Below are positions 46,860 to 57,379 of a stretch of DNA of 64,000 nucleotides, one piece after another (within the stretch, counting starts at the first letter, position 1; every line of letters starts with the position of its first letter). This DNA is from Ornithorhynchus anatinus (lineage: Eukaryota; Chordata; Mammalia; Monotremata; Ornithorhynchidae). The position numbers were made by a program, and so were the translations under genes. The notes beneath the pieces were generated by a model, which was not told the DNA's origin, did not search any database, and worked only from the letters and a program-made list of their open reading frames with translations. The stretch spans positions 32,833,798-32,897,797 of the forward strand of contig NC_041751.1 in NCBI RefSeq assembly GCF_004115215.2, given 5' to 3'.

Positions 46860-48030
46860 CTCCCGCCTTCCTAATAATAATGTGGCTATCTGTTAAGCGC
46901 TCGCTCTGTGCAGAGCCCTGTTCTAAGCGCTGGGGCAGCTCCAGGGTCATCAGGTTGCCCCCCGTGAGGCTCACAGTTCATCCCCATTTGACAGATGAGG
47001 GAACTGAGGCCTAGAGAAGTGAAGGGACTTGCCCACGGGCCCACAGCTGACAAGTGATAATGTTGGTATTTGTTAAGCGCTCACTATGTGCCGCTCACTA
47101 TGTTCTAAGCGCTGGGGTAGACACAGGGGAAGCAGGTTGTCCCACGTGGGGCTCACAGTCTTCATCTCCATTTTACAGATGAGGGAACTGAGGCCCAGAG
47201 AAGTGAAGTGACTCGCCCACAGTCACACAGCCGACAAGTGGCAGAGCTGGGATTCGAACTCATGAGCCCTGACTCCAAAGCCCATGCTCTTTCCACTGCG
47301 CCACGCTGCTTCTCTAAGCACTTGTCTCTGCGACAAGGGGCAGAGCTGGGATTCGAACCCAGGACCTATGACTCCCAAACCCGGGCTTTTTCCACCGAGG
47401 GTCATCACGTGGGGCTCAGAGTTTTAATCCCCATTTTACACCCAGCTGGGAAGCGGCGGAGCCGGGATTCGACACCAAATCCTCCGACTCCCAAGCCCGT
47501 ACTCTGTGCCAAGCACTGTTCTAAGCGCTGGGGTGAATACAAGGTCATCTGGTTGTCCCACATGGGGCTCCCAGTCTTCATCCCCATTTCGCAGAGGAGG
47601 TAGCTGAGGTACAGAGAAGTTAACCTGATTCCCCTGTGTCTACCCCAGCGCTTAGAACAGTGCTCGGCACATAGTAAGCGCTTAACAAATGGCAACATTA
47701 TTATTAAGTGGCTTACCCAAGGCCACACAGCAGACAGGTGGCGAAGAGGGGATTAGAACCCAGGTCCCTCGGACTTCCAGGCCCGGGCTCTGGCCACTAG
47801 TAGCCTGGTCAGCCGGTGCGATGCCAAAATGCGGAGCTTTGAAATTAAACCCACCCGTTGCCGGTCTACTTGTTTAGTTTTGCTGTCTGTCTCCCCCCTT
47901 CTAGACCGTGAGCCCGTTGTTGGGTAGCGATTGCCTCTCTTTATGGCCGAATTGTACCTTCCAAGCGTTTAGTACAGTGCTCTGCACGCAGTAAGCGCTC
48001 AATACATACGATTGAATGAATGGATGGGAG
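46860..48030. repeat. SINE block at the edge of the GC-rich domain
   Basis: Minus-strand Mon1 at 46870-47056, 47057-47315 (full length), 47325-47400 (head only), 47400-47625 and 47705-47810. Plus-strand Mon1 tail at 47620-47705. L2 tail at 47862-48028. Base composition changes from GC-rich to near-even across this stretch. Confidence 0.7.
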
Positions 48031-48113
48031 TCCGGGAGGTAGGCCCGAATGCTTCCCGACTGGAAAACGATGGGGACGTTGTGGAAATTGTGGAAAAGGA
48101 GGGAAATGTGGGC

Positions 48114-48183
48114 ACATTGGTGGTTCGGTGGTAGAATTCTCGCCTCCCACGCGGGAGAAGCGGGTGCGATTCCCGGCCGATGC
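48114..48183 (+). tRNA. tRNA-Gly (CCC), degenerate
   Basis: Keeps TGGTTCGGTGGTAGAATTCT and the anticodon loop CTCCCAC. The T loop reads GGTGCGATT instead of GGTTCGATT, the first acceptor pair is lost and the variable region is altered. T-run terminator follows. Probably a pseudogene. Confidence 0.6.
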
Positions 48184-48279
48184 GGGAGCCATTTTTTTTT
48201 TCACACCCAGCGAAACAGTGAAAAATGTATTACGTTCCCTCAATAATAATGATTCCCAACCGACAGGATGATGCTAATC

Positions 48280-49135
48280 TTATATACTATATCGTATAAT
48301 GCCAATTCCTTGGTAAAATAATAATGATGGCATCTGTTAAGCGCTTACTATGTGCAAAGCACTGTTCCAAGCGCTGGAGAGGATTCATATTATTACGTAT
48401 CATAATAGTATTTTAGTATAGTCTACTATATAATATAATGCCAATTCCTTGGTAAAAATAATCATAATGGCATCTGTTAAGCGCTTACTATGTGCAAAGC
48501 ACTGTTCCAAGCGCTGGGGAGGATTCATATTATTACGTATCATAATAGTATTTTAGTGTAGTCTACTATATAATATAATGCCAATTCCTTGGTAAAAATA
48601 ATCATAATGGCATTTGTTAAGCGCTTACTATGTGCAAAGCACTGTTCCAAGTGCTGGAGAGGATTCATATTATCATGTATCATAATAGTATTTTAGTGTA
48701 GTCTCCTATGTAATATAATGCCAAATCCTTGGTAAAATAATCATAATGGCATCTGTTAAGAGCTTACTATGTGCAAAGCACTGTTTCAAGTGCTGGGGAG
48801 GATTCATATTATTACGCATCATAATAGTATTTTAGTGTAGTCTACTATATAATATAATGCCAATTCCTTGGTAAAATAATCATAATGGCATTTGTTAAGC
48901 GCTTACTACGTGCAAAGCACTGTTCCAAGCCCTGGGGAGGATTCATATTATTATGTATCAAAATAGTATTTTAGGGTAGTCTCCTATGTAATATAATGCC
49001 AAATCCTTGGTAAAAATAATCATAATGGCAGTTGTTAAGCGCTTACTATGTGCAAAGCACTGTTCCAAGCGCTGGGGAGGGTACATATTATTATGCATCA
49101 TAATAGTACTGGAGTAGAGTCTACTATATAATCTA
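48280..49135 (+). repeat. Tandem repeat of about 139 bases, six copies, containing a Mon1 stub
   Basis: CCTTGGTAAAA recurs near 48308, 48447, 48587, 48727, 48866 and 49005. Each unit holds a minus-strand Mon1 stub (GGCATCTGTTAAGCGCTTAC to CCAAGCGCTGG) and an AT-rich part (TCATAATAGTATTTTAG, CTACTATATAATATAATGCC). Only a few differences separate the units, so the array is fairly recent. Confidence 0.88.
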
Positions 49136-49400
49136 GTGAAATGGTTCGCACAGTGTGAGCCCGTGGGGGGCAGGGATTGTCTCTACCTGTGGCCGAACTG
49201 TACTCTCCAAGGGCTCAGTCCAATGCTCTGCACAAAGTGAGAGCTCAATCAGAATGAATGAATGTTTCCCCCCTTCTCGACTGCAAGATTGGGCAGGGAT
49301 GGTCTCTCTGTGGCCGAATCGTGCTCTCCCAAGCGCTTAGGACAGGGCTCTGCACACAGTAAAGGCTCAATAAATGAATCTTGGACACGACGTGGGCCTT
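49136..49400 (+). repeat. Two L2 tails
   Basis: Plus-oriented tails at about 49150-49262 and 49265-49378, both ending in AATGAATG or AATAAATGAATC. Confidence 0.7.
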
Positions 49401-49447
49401 CGGTTGACAAAGTTGTCGGATTTTTCGGAAAAACAAGAAAAGAGGGA

Positions 49448-49519
49448 GGGGATGTAGCTCAGTGGTAGAGCGCATGCTTCGCATGTATGAGGCCCCGGGT
49501 TCGATCCCCGGCATCTCCA
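49448..49519 (+). tRNA. tRNA-Ala (CGC)
   Basis: 72 nt. All arms pair: GGGGATG with CATCTCC, D arm GCTC/GAGC, anticodon loop TTCGCAT, T arm CCGGG/CCCGG. A box TAGCTCAGTGG, B box GGTTCGATCC, T6 terminator. Looks functional. Confidence 0.95.
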
Positions 49520-50516
49520 CTGATTTATTTTTTGCTCCAAGGCCTAGAATTTCAAGAGTTTATTAAAGAGAGGGGTCCTGCCTTCTCCCCAAATCTTCAA
49601 CTGCCCCGTCATTGAATCAGAACCGTCGACCACCAGGTGTTTCCTGTCTGGGCCTCATTTTCCTCGTCTGCAAAACAGCTGTGGCATTCCTGCTCTCCCT
49701 CCTTTTTTTAAAATAAAATAAATGGTACTTGCTAATAGAATCGTGCTAAGATGATTCTATTTCTCTTGAGGGTATTGATGCCCGTCTACTCGTTGGGCTT
49801 TGCCGTCTGTCTCCCCCGTTTAGACCGTGAGCCCGTTGTGGGGCAGGAATCGTCCCTGTTGCCCAGTGGTCCATTCCAAGCGCTCAGTACAGTGCCACTT
49901 AGCTGGGTGACTGTGGGCAAGTCACTTCACTGCTCTGTGCCTCAGTTACCTCATCTGGAAAATGGGGATGAAGACCGTGAGCCTCACGTGGGACCACCTG
50001 ATGACCCTGGCTCTCCCCCAGCGCTTCGAACAGGGCTCTGCACAGAGGAGGCGCTTAACAAATACCAACTTTATTATGATTACAGTGCTCTGCACGCAGT
50101 AAGCGCTCAATAAATAGCACCGAATGAATAAACGAATGAAAGCTGACACTGTGCTAAGCCCCATCCTCAGTCCCGTTGCAGTGCGAGGACGGTACCTGGT
50201 CTGATGATCTTGACTCTCTCCCAGCGCTTCGCACCAAGTAAGAGCTATTAAATGTAACACTTGATGACAACAGACTTCTTTGACAATTTTTGAGGCAAAT
50301 TTATAAATCGTTGGCATGGTCAGATAACAGAGAGAGAGAGAGAGACATTTATATACAAATAAACATAGAAGATGACAGGTAAATCAGGCGATATGTTAGG
50401 GTGAGAGTCCTGTATAGACGTATTTGTATACAAATAAACATAGAAGATGACATATAAATCAGGTGATATGTTGGGGTGAGAGTCCTGGATCTGGAACAAT
50501 GAATAAAAGAGCTCTT
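49520..50516. repeat. Spacer with L2 tails, Mon1 and a short direct repeat
   Basis: L2 tails at 49780-49890 and 50085-50140, plus-strand Mon1 at 49893-50078. A twofold direct repeat at about 50344-50490 (ATACAAATAAACATAGAAG, then GATATGTT.GGGTGAGAGTCC). 49520-49700 is unrecognised. Confidence 0.6.
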
Positions 50517-50589
50517 CGCCCGCACAGGGACTTGAACCCTGGACCCTCAGATTAAAAGTCTGATGCTCTACCGACTGAGCTACCCGGGC
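50517..50589 (-). tRNA. tRNA-Lys (TTT)
   Basis: 73 nt on the minus strand, GCCCGGGTAGCTCAGTCGG, anticodon loop CTTTTAA, T arm with GGTTCAAGTCC, discriminator G, T4 terminator. All stems pair. Confidence 0.94.
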
Positions 50590-50599
50590 TCTGTAGGTG

Positions 50600-52400
50600 A
50601 CGCCCCCTGAGATGCTGTCTGATGGATGAAGTCATTTGGCTTCCTGGCCTCTGACCTGCTCAATAATAAGAATGATAGGTATGGTATTTGTTAGGCGCTT
50701 ACTACGTGCCGGACACTGTACTGAGCGCTGGGATGAACACGAGCAAATGGGGTGGGTTCCAGTCCCCACCCCACGTGGGGCTCATCTGAAAAATGGGGAT
50801 GAAGACGGTGAGCCTCACGTGGGGCAACCTGATCACCTTGTATCTCCCCCAGCGCTTAGAACAGTGCTCTGCACATAGTAAGCGCTTAACAGATACCAAC
50901 ATTATTATTATTATTATTATTATCATAGTCTCAATCCCCATTTGACAATGAGGGAACCGAGGCCCAGAGAGTAATGATAATGATGTTATTTGTTAAGCGC
51001 TTGCTATGTGCCAAGCACTGTTCGAAGCGCTGGGGGAGAAACAAGGTAGTGGGGATGTCCCAGCTGGGGCTCATAGTCTTCATCCCCATTTTACAGATGA
51101 GGGAACGGAGGCCCAGAGAAGTGAAGTCACTTGCCCAAGATCACAAAGCAGAAAAGTGGTGGTGATGGTGATGACGGTGACTGTTTAGCGCTTACTATGT
51201 GCCAAGCACTGTGCTAAGCGCTGACTCCCTCGTTACTGAAGAATCGGTTTGGGCCCAAATCCTCAAGCTGTTTGCAGGTACTTCCCCGCTCTCCATTTCG
51301 CGAAGATCTAGCCGGCAAGGGTCCTTGCGTGGGTGTCTGGGGCGACAAAGACCTGGGTTCTAATCCCGACTCCGCCACTTACCTGCTGGGTGGCCTTGGG
51401 CAAGTCGCCAACTTTGGGCCTCAGTTCCCTCATCTGTAAAATGGGGATAAGGACGGTGATTCCCCATGTGGGACAGGTACTGTGTCCAACCAACCGCGGG
51501 GGTTACAGCACTCGTGTATATGCGTACATGTCTATAATTCTATTTATTTGCATTGATGCCCGTTTCCTCGTTTGGGTGTGTATATATCTATACTTTTATT
51601 TATTATATCTATAATTCTATTTATTTATATTGATGCCTGATGACTTGTTCTGCTGTCTGTCTCCCCCCTTCTAGACTGTCAGCCCGTTGTGGGCGGGGAT
51701 TGTCTCTTTATTACTGAATTGTACTTTCCCAGCATTTAGTACAGTGCTCGGCACACAGTAAGTGCTCAATTTTAGCAGAAAAAAAGTCTTTTCTAGACTG
51801 TAAATCCGTGGTGGGCAGGGATTGTCTCTCTCTATTGCTAAACTGTACTTTCCGAGCGCTTAGTACAGTGTTTTGCACCCAGTTAGCTCTCTACCAAAAA
51901 AAAAGGAAGTCTTCTCTAGACTAGATTGACTGTGAACCTCACGTGACACAACCTGATGACCCCGTATCTCCCCCAGCGCTTAGAACAGTGCTCTGCACAT
52001 AGTAAGCGCTCAACAAATACCAACATTATTGTTATTAGACTGTCAGCCCGGTGTGGGCAGGGATCGTTGCTATTGCTGAATTGTACTTTCATTCCTTCAA
52101 TCGTATTTATTGAGCGCTTCCTATGTGCAGAGCACTGTACTAAGCGCTTGGAATGTCCAATTCGGCAACAGATAGAGACCATCCCTGCCCAATGACGGGT
52201 TCCCTTCCCAATCGCTTAGTACAGTGCTCTGCACACAGTAAGCGCTCTAGCAAAAAAGTAAGTCTTTTCTAGACTGTCAGCCCTGTGTGGGCAGGGATTG
52301 TCCCTATTTGCTGAATTGTACTTCCCAAGCGCTTTGCACAGAGTAAGCGCTCAATAAATACGGTTGAATGAGGGAATGAATAAAGAAATGATTGAATCTA
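50600..52400. repeat. Mon1 and L2-tail spacer
   Basis: Minus-strand Mon1 at about 50660-50780 and 50970-51155. Plus-strand Mon1 parts at 50785-50930, 51345-51500 and 51920-52035. L2 tails at 51530-51770, 51790-51900, 52035-52090 and 52205-52380, and antisense at 52090-52200. The two copies at 51770-51910 share an odd A-rich end (GCAGAAAAAAAGTCTT, CTACCAAAAAAAAAGG). Confidence 0.65.
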
Positions 52401-52460
52401 TATGAATGACGTGGGGGGAAATGTAAGGCCGGAAAAGGAGAATATAAGAGATGGACGAAT

Positions 52461-52535
52461 ATCTCTGGAGCGCAATCGGTCAGCGCGTTCGGCTTTTAGC
52501 CGAAAGGTTGGTGGTTCGTGGCCCACCCAGAGACG
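52461..52535 (+). pseudogene. tRNA-Asn-derived pseudogene with TTT at the anticodon
   Basis: Follows tRNA-Asn-GTT closely (GCGCAATCGGTCAGCGCGTT) but the anticodon loop reads CTTTTAG, so GTT has become TTT. The T loop has an extra base (TTCGTGGC). T4 terminator present. Confidence 0.75.
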
Positions 52536-52549
52536 AGGAATTTTCTTTC

Positions 52550-53180
52550 CTAAATTTCTTGGATCAAATTCCTGGGAATTCCAGTTGGTCAGAATTTGAA
52601 ATGTATGTGATGACAGGTATTTGTTAAGCACTTCTTATGTGCCAGGCCCCGGACTAGGCGTTGGGTTGATCCAAGCAAACGGGGTTGGACTCAGTCCTTT
52701 CCTAAGGAATCAGTTTATAGAATCAAATTCCTGGGAATTCCAGTTGGTCGGAATCTGAAATTTGTGTCATGACAGGTATTTTTTAAGCACTTCTTGTGTG
52801 CCAGGCCCTGGACTAGGCCTTGGGGTGATCCAAGCAAATGCGGTTGGACACAGTCTTTTCCTAAGGAATCAGTTTCCTTGGGCACTGGGGTGATCCAAGC
52901 AAATGGGATTGGACACAGACCTTTCCTAAGGAATCAGTTTCTTGGATCAAATTCCTGGGAATTCCAGTTGGTCGGAATCTGAAATTTATGTCATGACAGG
53001 TATTTGTTAAGCACTTCTTATGTGCCAGGCCCTGGACTAGGCGCTGGGATGATCCAAGCAAAGGGGACTGGACACAGTCCCTGGCCCACGTGGGGCTCAG
53101 AGTCTCCATCTCCATTTTATAGACGAGGTCACTGAGGCCCAGAGAAGTGACTTGGCCAAGGTCACACAGCAGACAAAGGA
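52550..53180 (+). repeat. Tandem segment of about 165 bases with Mon1 stub, three copies
   Basis: Repeats of CAAATTCCTGGGAATTCCAG, GACAGGTATTTGTTAAGCAC, GATCCAAGCAAA and CCTTTCCTAAGGAATCAGTTT start near 52565, 52730 and 52945, with a short partial unit at 52870-52935. The last runs into a fuller minus-strand Mon1 to about 53170. Confidence 0.8.
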
Positions 53181-53324
53181 AAGTTTCCCCCTTCCCGGGC
53201 AGCATCTCGGAGGTTTAGTGGCAAATCTCTCCTGAGGTTGATTTCTACCTCCAGAACCACTTTTTCCTTAGAAGAGGGTGTGAGGAAAAGGGAGGGAGCG
53301 ACAAAAAATTGCTATCTTCCAGTT

Positions 53325-53397
53325 GGCCGGCTAGCTCAGTCGGTAGAGCATGAAACTCTTCATGTCAGGGTCGTGGGTTCGAGCCCCACGTTGGGCG
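53325..53397 (+). tRNA. tRNA-Lys (CTT), altered anticodon stem
   Basis: D arm, T arm (GTGGGTTCGAGCCCCAC) and 3-prime acceptor match tRNA-Lys-CTT. The anticodon stem is TGAAA with TGTCA (one mismatch), position 37 is C and not A, and the second acceptor pair is G-G. T4 terminator. Function doubtful. Confidence 0.65.
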
Positions 53398-53788
53398 CTT
53401 GAATTTTATTTCCATTTACCAACTTCTTCTCTCTAATGGAACCAAGTCCAGGGTATCTGAACTACTTGTGATTCCCAGGTCCTTGCTCTAATCCCCCCCC
53501 CCAGACCTTTGGTTCCCCCCAGGTAGCCGGGCAATTCTGGATTGCAACCAAGGCCAGGATGCAATCATTCAATCGTATTTATTGAACGCTTACTTGGTGC
53601 AGAGCACTGTACTAAGCGCTTGGAAGGTCCTTTTCGGCAGCAAATAGAGATAAGCCCTACCCAACAAGGGGCTCACAGTCTAGAAGGGGGCGGGGGGGAG
53701 AACAGACATCAATAGCATCAATAAAATTCGTTTCCTAGTTCCCCCAATCTTTCCCCCAACAGTGTGGATGGCAGAGCGTTTTGCAGAG
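53398..53788. repeat. Spacer with antisense L2 tail
   Basis: Antisense L2 tail at about 53562-53720 (CAATCGTATTTATTGAACGC to GGGGCTCACAGTCTAGAAGG). The rest is unrecognised. Confidence 0.65.
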
Positions 53789-53860
53789 GGGGGTGTAGCT
53801 CAGTGGTAGAGCGCATGCTTTGCATGTATGAGGCCCCGGGTTCGATCCCCGGCATCTCCA
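53789..53860 (+). tRNA. tRNA-Ala (TGC)
   Basis: 72 nt, anticodon loop TTTGCAT. Differs from the Ala-CGC gene at 49448 by the anticodon and one acceptor base that forms a G-T pair. T4 terminator. Looks functional. Confidence 0.93.
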
Positions 53861-54466
53861 CTACCTTTTGTATCCCTTGGTTTAGCAAGACTTTTACCTC
53901 CAGGTCCGCCTTTATTATTAATAATAATGATGATGATGATGTTTGTTAAGTGCTTACTCTGTACCACGCACCGTTGTAAGCCCGGGCGTAGCTACCAGGT
54001 AATCAGAATATTCCCCGTGGAGCTCACGGTCTTAACTTGCCCCAGCGTTAATTTCAGTGCTTTGCCCTAAACAAGGGTTTACTTGAAATCAATAATAAAA
54101 ATGAGAATGATAAGAATAATACTAAGTCGCGACGTTAGTTGTCGGTTCAACGGATTCGAATAACAGTAACAAAAATAAAACCAGTAGAATGCCAATAGTA
54201 ATCATGAAAGCAATACCATTTTGTTGTCTGTCTCCCCCCTTCTAGACTGTCAGGCCCGTGGTGGGCAGGGATTGTCTCTATTTGTTGCTGAATTGGACTT
54301 TCCAAGCGCTTAGTCCAGTGTTCTGCACACATTAAGCGCTCCATAAATACGGTTGAATAAATGAATGACCACCATCATCTCCGTGGCCATTATAATTATT
54401 TTTAGGAGGGAAAAATAGTAAATTTTCCATTATGATTCAGGGGAAGAGGAGGAAAAAAGGAGACGG
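53861..54466. repeat. Spacer with Mon1 piece and L2 tail
   Basis: Minus-strand Mon1 piece at about 53915-54035, L2 tail at about 54222-54368. 54060-54220 is AT-rich and unrecognised. Confidence 0.55.
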
Positions 54467-54537
54467 TGTATCGGCCGGGAATCGAACCCGGGGCTCCCGC
54501 GTGGGAGGCGAAAATTCTACCACTGAACCACCAGTAC
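54467..54537 (-). tRNA. tRNA-Gly (CCC), slightly altered
   Basis: Minus strand. Anticodon loop CTCCCAC, intact D and T arms (CCCGGGTTCGATTCCCGG), one mismatch in the acceptor (GTACTGG with CCGATAC), and TTTTCGCC in place of TTCTCGCC. T6 terminator. Confidence 0.75.
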
Positions 54538-55180
54538 CCTCATTTTTGTTTTTTTTTTGAAAGAGAAAATTTTTAAAAGAGGCCTGCTTGACATGTTGTA
54601 TTCATATTTCTTCATTTAATCGTATTTATTGAGCGCTTACTGTGTGCAGGACACTGGACCGAGCGCTTATAAATAATGATGGTATCTGTTAAGGGTGTAC
54701 CATGTGCTAAGCACTGTTCTAAGAGCTGGGGTAGATAGAAGGTGATCAGGTTGCCCCACATGGGGCTCACAGTCTTCATCCTCATTTTACAGAGGAGGGA
54801 ACTGAGGCCTAGAGAAGTGAAGTGATTTCTCCAAAGTCACACACCTGACTAGTGGTGGAGTCGGGATTGGAACCCACGTCCTCTGACTCCCAGGCCCCGG
54901 CTCTTGCCACTAGGCCACGCTGCTGCAGGATCCCTAGGCTGCAGCCTGGCCGTCAAGGAAGCCCGTTGTTGGGCAGGGATTGTCTCTCTCTGTTGTCCAA
55001 TTGTCCATTCCAAGCGCTCAGTACAGTGCTCTGCACACAGTAAGCGCTCAATAAATACGATGGAACGAAAGGAAGAGGAGGTGGCCCAGGGCCCTGAGAG
55101 CAGCAATGGGGTGGGCTCGGTAGGAAGTGGGGTCCAAGGAGCCTTAAGTGGCAACTTCATTCCCACGTTGATTATAATAG
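54538..55180. repeat. Spacer with Mon1 and L2 tails
   Basis: Antisense L2 tail at 54612-54668, full minus-strand Mon1 at 54668-54925, L2 tail at 54960-55068. 55080-55180 is unrecognised. Confidence 0.7.
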
Positions 55181-55855
55181 TCTTCCTCCTCCTCATCATC
55201 CTACTCCTCCTCTTTCCCTTCCTCTTCGTCCTTCTCTTCCTCCTCCTTGAAATACTCCTCCTCTTTCTCTTCCTCACATCCCTTCTTCTCTTCCTCTCCT
55301 CCTCCTCTTCCCTTCTTCATCTTCTTCCCTTTTCCTCTTCTCCTCTTCCTCCTCATCTTACTCCTTTCTCTTCTTCCTTCTCTTCCTCTCCCCCCCTCTT
55401 CTCTTCTTCTTCCCTTTTCTTCTTCTCCTCTTCCTCCTCCTCATCTTACTCCTTTCTCCTTCCTCCTCCTCCTCTTCTTTCTCCTCTTTTCCTCATCATC
55501 CTTCTCTTCCTCTCCTCCTCCTCTTGCCTTTCTTCTTCCTTCTTTTCCTCTCCTCCTCTTCCTCCTCCTCTTTCCCTTCTTCCTTCTTTTACTCTTCTCC
55601 TCTTCCTCCTCCTCCTCATTTCACCCCTCCTCTTTCCCTTCCTCTTCCTTCTTCTCCTCTTCCTCCTCCTCCTCCTCCTCTTTCTCTTCTTCCTTCTCTC
55701 CTCCTCTTTTCTTCCTTCTTCTTTCTCTTCCTCTTACTTCTCCTCCTCCTCTTTCCCTTCCTCTTCCTCCTCCTCGTCTTCCTCCTCCTCTTTTCTTCTT
55801 CTTTTCCCTCTTTCTCTTCCTCTTCTTCATCCTTCTCCTCCTCCTTCTCCATGGT
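55180..55855 (+). repeat. Polypyrimidine tract, (TCC/TTC)n, about 680 bases
   Basis: Almost only C and T, arranged as mixed TCC, TTC and CTT triplets with local 30-60 base repeats such as TTCTTCTCCTCTTCCTCCTC. Its long Ser/Leu/Phe frames are compositional. Confidence 0.92.
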
Positions 55856-55915
55856 CTCTGCATGACCCTTTTCTTCTGCTTTTCCCTTAAAAAAAAAAAA
55901 AATCTTTCTATCGGG

Positions 55916-55997
55916 GCTGTGATGGCCGAGGGGTTAAGGCGTTGGACTTGAAATCCAATGGGAATTTCCCGCGCAGGTTCGAATCCTGCTCACAGCG
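55916..55997 (+). tRNA. tRNA-Ser (TGA)
   Basis: 82 nt class II tRNA. Acceptor GCTGTGA with TCACAGC, anticodon loop CTTGAAA, variable arm GGGAATTTCCC, B box GGTTCGAATCC, T4 terminator. The D loop has GAGGGGTTAA where GAGTGGTTAA is usual. Confidence 0.93.
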
Positions 55998-56746
55998 GCC
56001 CTCTTTTGCCCTCTCTCCTCATTCTCGGAATCTGGACAGCTCCATGGGAGCCCGTTTTCCTGCTTCCCCCGGGGAAAGGGATTCCTGGAGTAAAACCAAA
56101 TCATTAATTAATTTCTATGTGCAAAGCACTCTACTCAGAGCTTAGAAGAAGAAAAGAGGAGCTTACACCCTAAGGGAAAATAGGGGCAGAAACAGATTAC
56201 AGTCCCCATCCAGACATGAATTGTTGAGTCGGATAGAGGGGGCGGGAATGAATAAATCCACTAGAGGTAGGGGGGATTATTGAGTGGATCCATCTGGGAA
56301 TACTGGGAGTGAAACAGGGAAGGCTTGTTGGAGCCCCCCTTTCCCTCTGCTCCTCCTCCCCTCCCCATCGACCCGACTCCTTCCCTCTCTTCTACCCCCC
56401 TCCCCACAACGCTTGCCTATATTTGTACACACTTATTATTCTATTTATTTTATTACTGATATATCTATATCTCTAATTCGATGTATTTATATCGATGCTA
56501 CTGATGCCTGCCTACTTGTTTTGATGCCTGTCTTCCCCCCTCCTAGACTGCAATCCCGGTGTGGGCAGGGATTGTCTCTCTTCATGGCTGAATTATACTC
56601 TCCAAGCGTTTAGTCCAGTGCTCGGCGCCCAGTAAGGGCTCAATAAATACGATTGGATGAGCGAATGAATAAATATAAACGATTGAATGAATGAACGAAA
56701 AGAAGTATCTGCCCTCAGGAAATACAGGAAATAATCAATCGGGTCC
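55998..56746. repeat. Spacer with L2 3-prime end
   Basis: L2 3-prime untranslated region and tail at about 56330-56700 (CCTATATTTGTACACACTTA, then GACTGCAATCCCGGTGTGGG). 56000-56330 contains antisense L2-like purine-rich sequence only. Confidence 0.6.
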
Positions 56747-56829
56747 ACCAGGATGGCCGAGTGGTTAAGGCGTTGGACTTAAGATCCAATGGACGTGTGT
56801 CCGCGTGGGTTCGAACCCCACTCCTGGTA
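56747..56829 (+). tRNA. tRNA-Leu (TAA)
   Basis: 83 nt class II tRNA, ACCAGGATGGCCGAGTGG, anticodon loop CTTAAGA, B box GGTTCGAACCC, acceptor pairs throughout, T5 terminator. Confidence 0.95.
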
Positions 56830-56869
56830 GCTGATTTTTGGAGCAAGAAAATTAATACTCTTTATCTAA

Positions 56870-57036
56870 TTCTTAACTTCGCTGGGCCTCAGTTACCTCA
56901 TCTGTAAAATGGGGATTAAAACTGTGAGCCCCACGTGGGACAACCTGATGACCTGGTATCTCCCCCAGCGCTTAGAACAGTGCTTGGCCCATAGTGAGCA
57001 CTTAACAAATACCAACATTATTATTATTATTATTAT
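56870..57036 (+). repeat. Mon1 SINE 3-prime half
   Basis: From CTTCGCTGGGCCTCAG to a (TTA)n tail that abuts the tRNA-Gln remnant. Confidence 0.75.
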
Positions 57037-57081
57037 CCCTGGATTCGGAGTCCAGAGTGCTACCCATTACACCCTGGAAAC
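57037..57081 (-). pseudogene. tRNA-Gln remnant, 5-prime half
   Basis: On the minus strand, CCAGGGTGTAATGGGTAGCA then CTCTGGACTCCGAATCCAG: D arm and anticodon arm of tRNA-Gln with CCG where CTG is expected. The T arm and 3-prime acceptor are absent. The break coincides with the end of the SINE at 56870-57036. Confidence 0.65.
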
Positions 57082-57107
57082 GGACAGGCCTAAAATTGGC
57101 TTTCGTT

Positions 57108-57373
57108 AGAGAAGCAGCGTGGCTCAGTGGAAAGAGCACGGGCCCTGGAAGCAGGACTCATGAGTTCGAATCCCAGCTCTGCCACTTGTCGGCTGTGTGA
57201 CTGTGGGCAAGTCACTTAACTTCTCTGGGCCTCAGTTCCCTCATCTGTAAAATGGGGATTAAGACTGTGAGCCCCACGTGGGACAACCTGCTTCCCCTCT
57301 GTCTACCCAGCGCTTAGAACAGTGCTCGGCACATAGTAAGCGCTTAACAAATACCAACATTATTATTATTATC
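57108..57373 (+). repeat. Mon1 SINE, full length, near consensus
   Basis: Complete from AGAAGCAGCGTGGCTCAGTG to AACAAATACCAACATTATTA, with clear A-box and B-box parts of its tRNA-like head. Confidence 0.9.
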
Positions 57374-57379
57374 CACTGA

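Noticed and set aside
54904-55890. A 328-codon Ser/Leu/Phe-rich frame
   Set aside because: Translation of a polypyrimidine tract; low complexity.
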